Position numbers and translations under genes: made by a program
Notes under the pieces: model-generated
The model's input: only the letters and a program-made list of their open reading frames with translations
What the model was told of the DNA's origin: nothing
The model's database searches: none
Shown here: piece after piece, positions 37,916 through 39,008 of the stretch
How positions within the stretch are numbered: position 1 is the first letter of the stretch
How the letters are laid out: the number at the start of each line of letters is the position of its first letter
Assembly (NCBI RefSeq): GCF_022524485.1
Contig: NZ_JAKXMK010000054.1
Coordinates: 1-39,008, forward strand
From: Pseudonocardia alaniniphila
GTDB lineage: Bacteria; Actinomycetota; Actinomycetes; Mycobacteriales; Pseudonocardiaceae
DNA length: 39,008 nt
Direction: 5' to 3'

Positions 37916-38848
37916 GTGACTGTTCCCTATGCCCTCGTTGCTGCCGATCGAGAGGGACTCATCCCGTTCGGCGGGTACGCGACCTGGTACCGGATCACGG
38001 GCGAGCTACGCCCGGACCGGACCCCGCTCGTCGCGCTGCACGGCGGCCCCGGCTGCACCCATGACTACCTGTTGACGATGGCGGATCTGGCCGAGCGCAC
38101 GGGCCGGGCGGTGATCCACTACGACCAGCTCGGGAACGGCCGGTCCACCCACCTCCCGGAGAAGGGCGCCGACTTCTGGACCGTCGAGCTGTTCCTCGCC
38201 GAGCTCGACAACCTGCTGGCGTCGCTGGGGATCGAGGACGACTACCACCTGCTCGGTCAGTCGTGGGGCGGCATGCTCGGCGCCGAGCACGCGGTGCGAC
38301 GCCCGGCCGGGCTGCGCAGCCTGACGATCGCCGACTCGCCTGCGTCGATGGAGCTGTGGGTGGCCGAGGCCAACCGGCTGCGCGCCCTGCTGCCCCCCGA
38401 GGTACAGGCCACGCTGCTCGCCCACGAGGCGGACGAGACCTATGACCACCCCGACTACGTGAGGGCGGTGCAGGTCTTCTACGACCGCCACGTGTGCCGG
38501 GTGGCGCCGAACCCGCCCGAGGTGGCCGCCAGCTTCGCTGCCCTGGAATCCGATCCCACGGTTTACGGCACGATGAACGGACCCAACGAGTTCCACGTTC
38601 TCGGGACGCTCCGGAGCTGGTCGATCATCGACCGGCTCGACCGGATCGCGGTTCCCACGCAGCTCATCTCCGGTGCGCATGACGAGGCGACCGCCGCATG
38701 CGTCCAGCCGTTCGCGGACGCCATTCCCGACGTCCGCTGGGATGTCCTGCCCGAGTCCAGCCACCTGCCCCACGTCGAGGAACGAGACACCTTCATGACC
38801 CTGCTCGAGGGCTTCCTGGCCACGGTGGACGAGCGGGTGGCCCGATGA
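37916..38848 (+). CDS. Proline iminopeptidase-family alpha/beta hydrolase (S33)
   Basis: 310 aa. Oxyanion motif HGGPG at 42-46, DQLGNGRS at 70-77, nucleophile Ser116 in LLGQSWGGML, acid Asp in SGAHDEAT and His in SSHLPHVE complete the catalytic triad. This is the TIGR01250 proline-specific peptidase group, which removes N-terminal proline or hydrolyses amino acid amides. No signal peptide, so cytosolic. GTG 37916 has GGAGG 9 nt upstream; the longer frame from 37853 lacks a ribosome site. The permease gene downstream starts inside its stop codon, suggesting import of a peptide or amide and its cleavage. Confidence 0.87.
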   Translation: MTVPYALVAADREGLIPFGGYATWYRITGELRPDRTPLVALHGGPGCTHDYLLTMADLAERTGRAVIHYDQLGNGRSTHLPEKGADFWTVELFLAELDNLLASLGIEDDYHLLGQSWGGMLGAEHAVRRPAGLRSLTIADSPASMELWVAEANRLRALLPPEVQATLLAHEADETYDHPDYVRAVQVFYDRHVCRVAPNPPEVAASFAALESDPTVYGTMNGPNEFHVLGTLRSWSIIDRLDRIAVPTQLISGAHDEATAACVQPFADAIPDVRWDVLPESSHLPHVEERDTFMTLLEGFLATVDERVAR

Positions 38849-39008
38849 CCACCGAGCGTCCGCTCAGCGAGACCGCCGAGGACGGCGAGCTCCGCGAGTT
38901 CGGCTACCAGCAGGAGTTGCGGCGCAGTCTCACGTTGCGTGACCTGCTCGTGTACGGGCTGGTGTTCATGGTGCCGATCGCGCCGTTCGCGATCTTCGGC
39001 GTGGTGTT
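38845..39008 (+). CDS. APC-superfamily permease, N-terminal part
   Basis: Only 54 codons are in the window; the gene runs off the right edge. The start ATG overlaps the hydrolase stop (ATGA). The peptide has a charged N-terminus (TTERPLSETAEDGELREFGY), then QQELRRSLTLRDLLVYGLVF and MVPIAPFAIFGVV. This entry into helix 1 is typical of APC amino acid/polyamine permeases of actinobacteria. Translational coupling with the proline-iminopeptidase-like gene suggests that it imports the substrate or a related amino acid. Confidence 0.75.
   Translation, partial: MTTERPLSETAEDGELREFGYQQELRRSLTLRDLLVYGLVFMVPIAPFAIFGVV

Noticed and set aside
1..39008. CRISPR arrays, tRNA or rRNA genes, prophage or complete IS elements
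   Set aside because: No regularly spaced repeats, no cloverleaf or rRNA-like segments, and no transposase, integrase or phage structural gene among the supported coding regions.

Overview
The window is high-G+C actinobacterial chromosome. Many genes start with GTG, many have a TAnnnT box 5-9 nt before the start codon (leaderless transcription), and there is an F420-type oxidoreductase. From memory, the backbone follows the Mycobacterium tuberculosis Rv2199c-Rv2220 block: ctaF, ctaC, asnB, adenosine kinase, erpA, glycerate kinase, DUF3043 gene, cobT, cobS, ilvE, gcvT, leucyl aminopeptidase, dlaT/sucB, TIGR01777 epimerase, lipB, lipA, DUF4191 gene, RDD gene, glnA. Gene content and G+C suggest Pseudonocardiales, perhaps Pseudonocardia; no rRNA is present to confirm this.

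Layout. 1-2.8 kb: start of an MDR oxidoreductase, a divergent MFS exporter and a CapA-like lipoprotein. 3-7.2 kb: glnA with a clear GlnR-type operator, an RDD membrane protein, a GyrI-like protein beside a MerR-GyrI regulator, and a DUF4191 membrane protein. 7.3-15.2 kb: lipoate and 2-oxoacid dehydrogenase genes on the minus strand (lpdA, sucB, epimerase, lipB, lipA). A three-gene insert (LLM oxidoreductase, ArsR regulator, 74-aa glycine-zipper membrane protein) splits lipB from lipA. 15.4-21.4 kb: small conserved protein, pepA, APC permease, SRPBCC protein, gcvT, ilvE. 21.4-23.9 kb: cobU-cobT-cobS for the lower ligand and nucleotide-loop assembly of cobalamin. 23.9-27.7 kb: small acidic protein, a 169-bp foldback element, DUF3043 protein, glycerate kinase, erpA and adenosine kinase. 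27.9-29.6 kb: accessory ArsR-SRPBCC operon and a luciferase-like oxidoreductase. 29.7-33.2 kb: asnB divergent from ctaC-ctaF. 33.3 kb to the end: accessory genes, namely NCS1 transporter plus cysteine hydrolase, a lower-G+C multicopper oxidase, and a GntR regulator divergent from a proline-iminopeptidase-like hydrolase and an APC permease cut by the window edge.

How it works together. The core links nitrogen assimilation (glnA, asnB, ilvE), lipoate synthesis and its client enzymes (lipA, lipB, sucB, lpdA, gcvT), Fe-S delivery (erpA, which LipA would need), cobalamin completion and respiration (ctaC, ctaF). Accessory metabolic and efflux modules with their own regulators sit between the conserved genes.

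I found no CRISPR array, tRNA, rRNA, prophage or complete insertion sequence, and no clearly new multi-gene system. The best second looks are the foldback element at the DUF3043 stop codon, the active-site changes in CobT, the GlnR box, the overlapping divergent leaderless promoters, and several unassigned palindromic operators.
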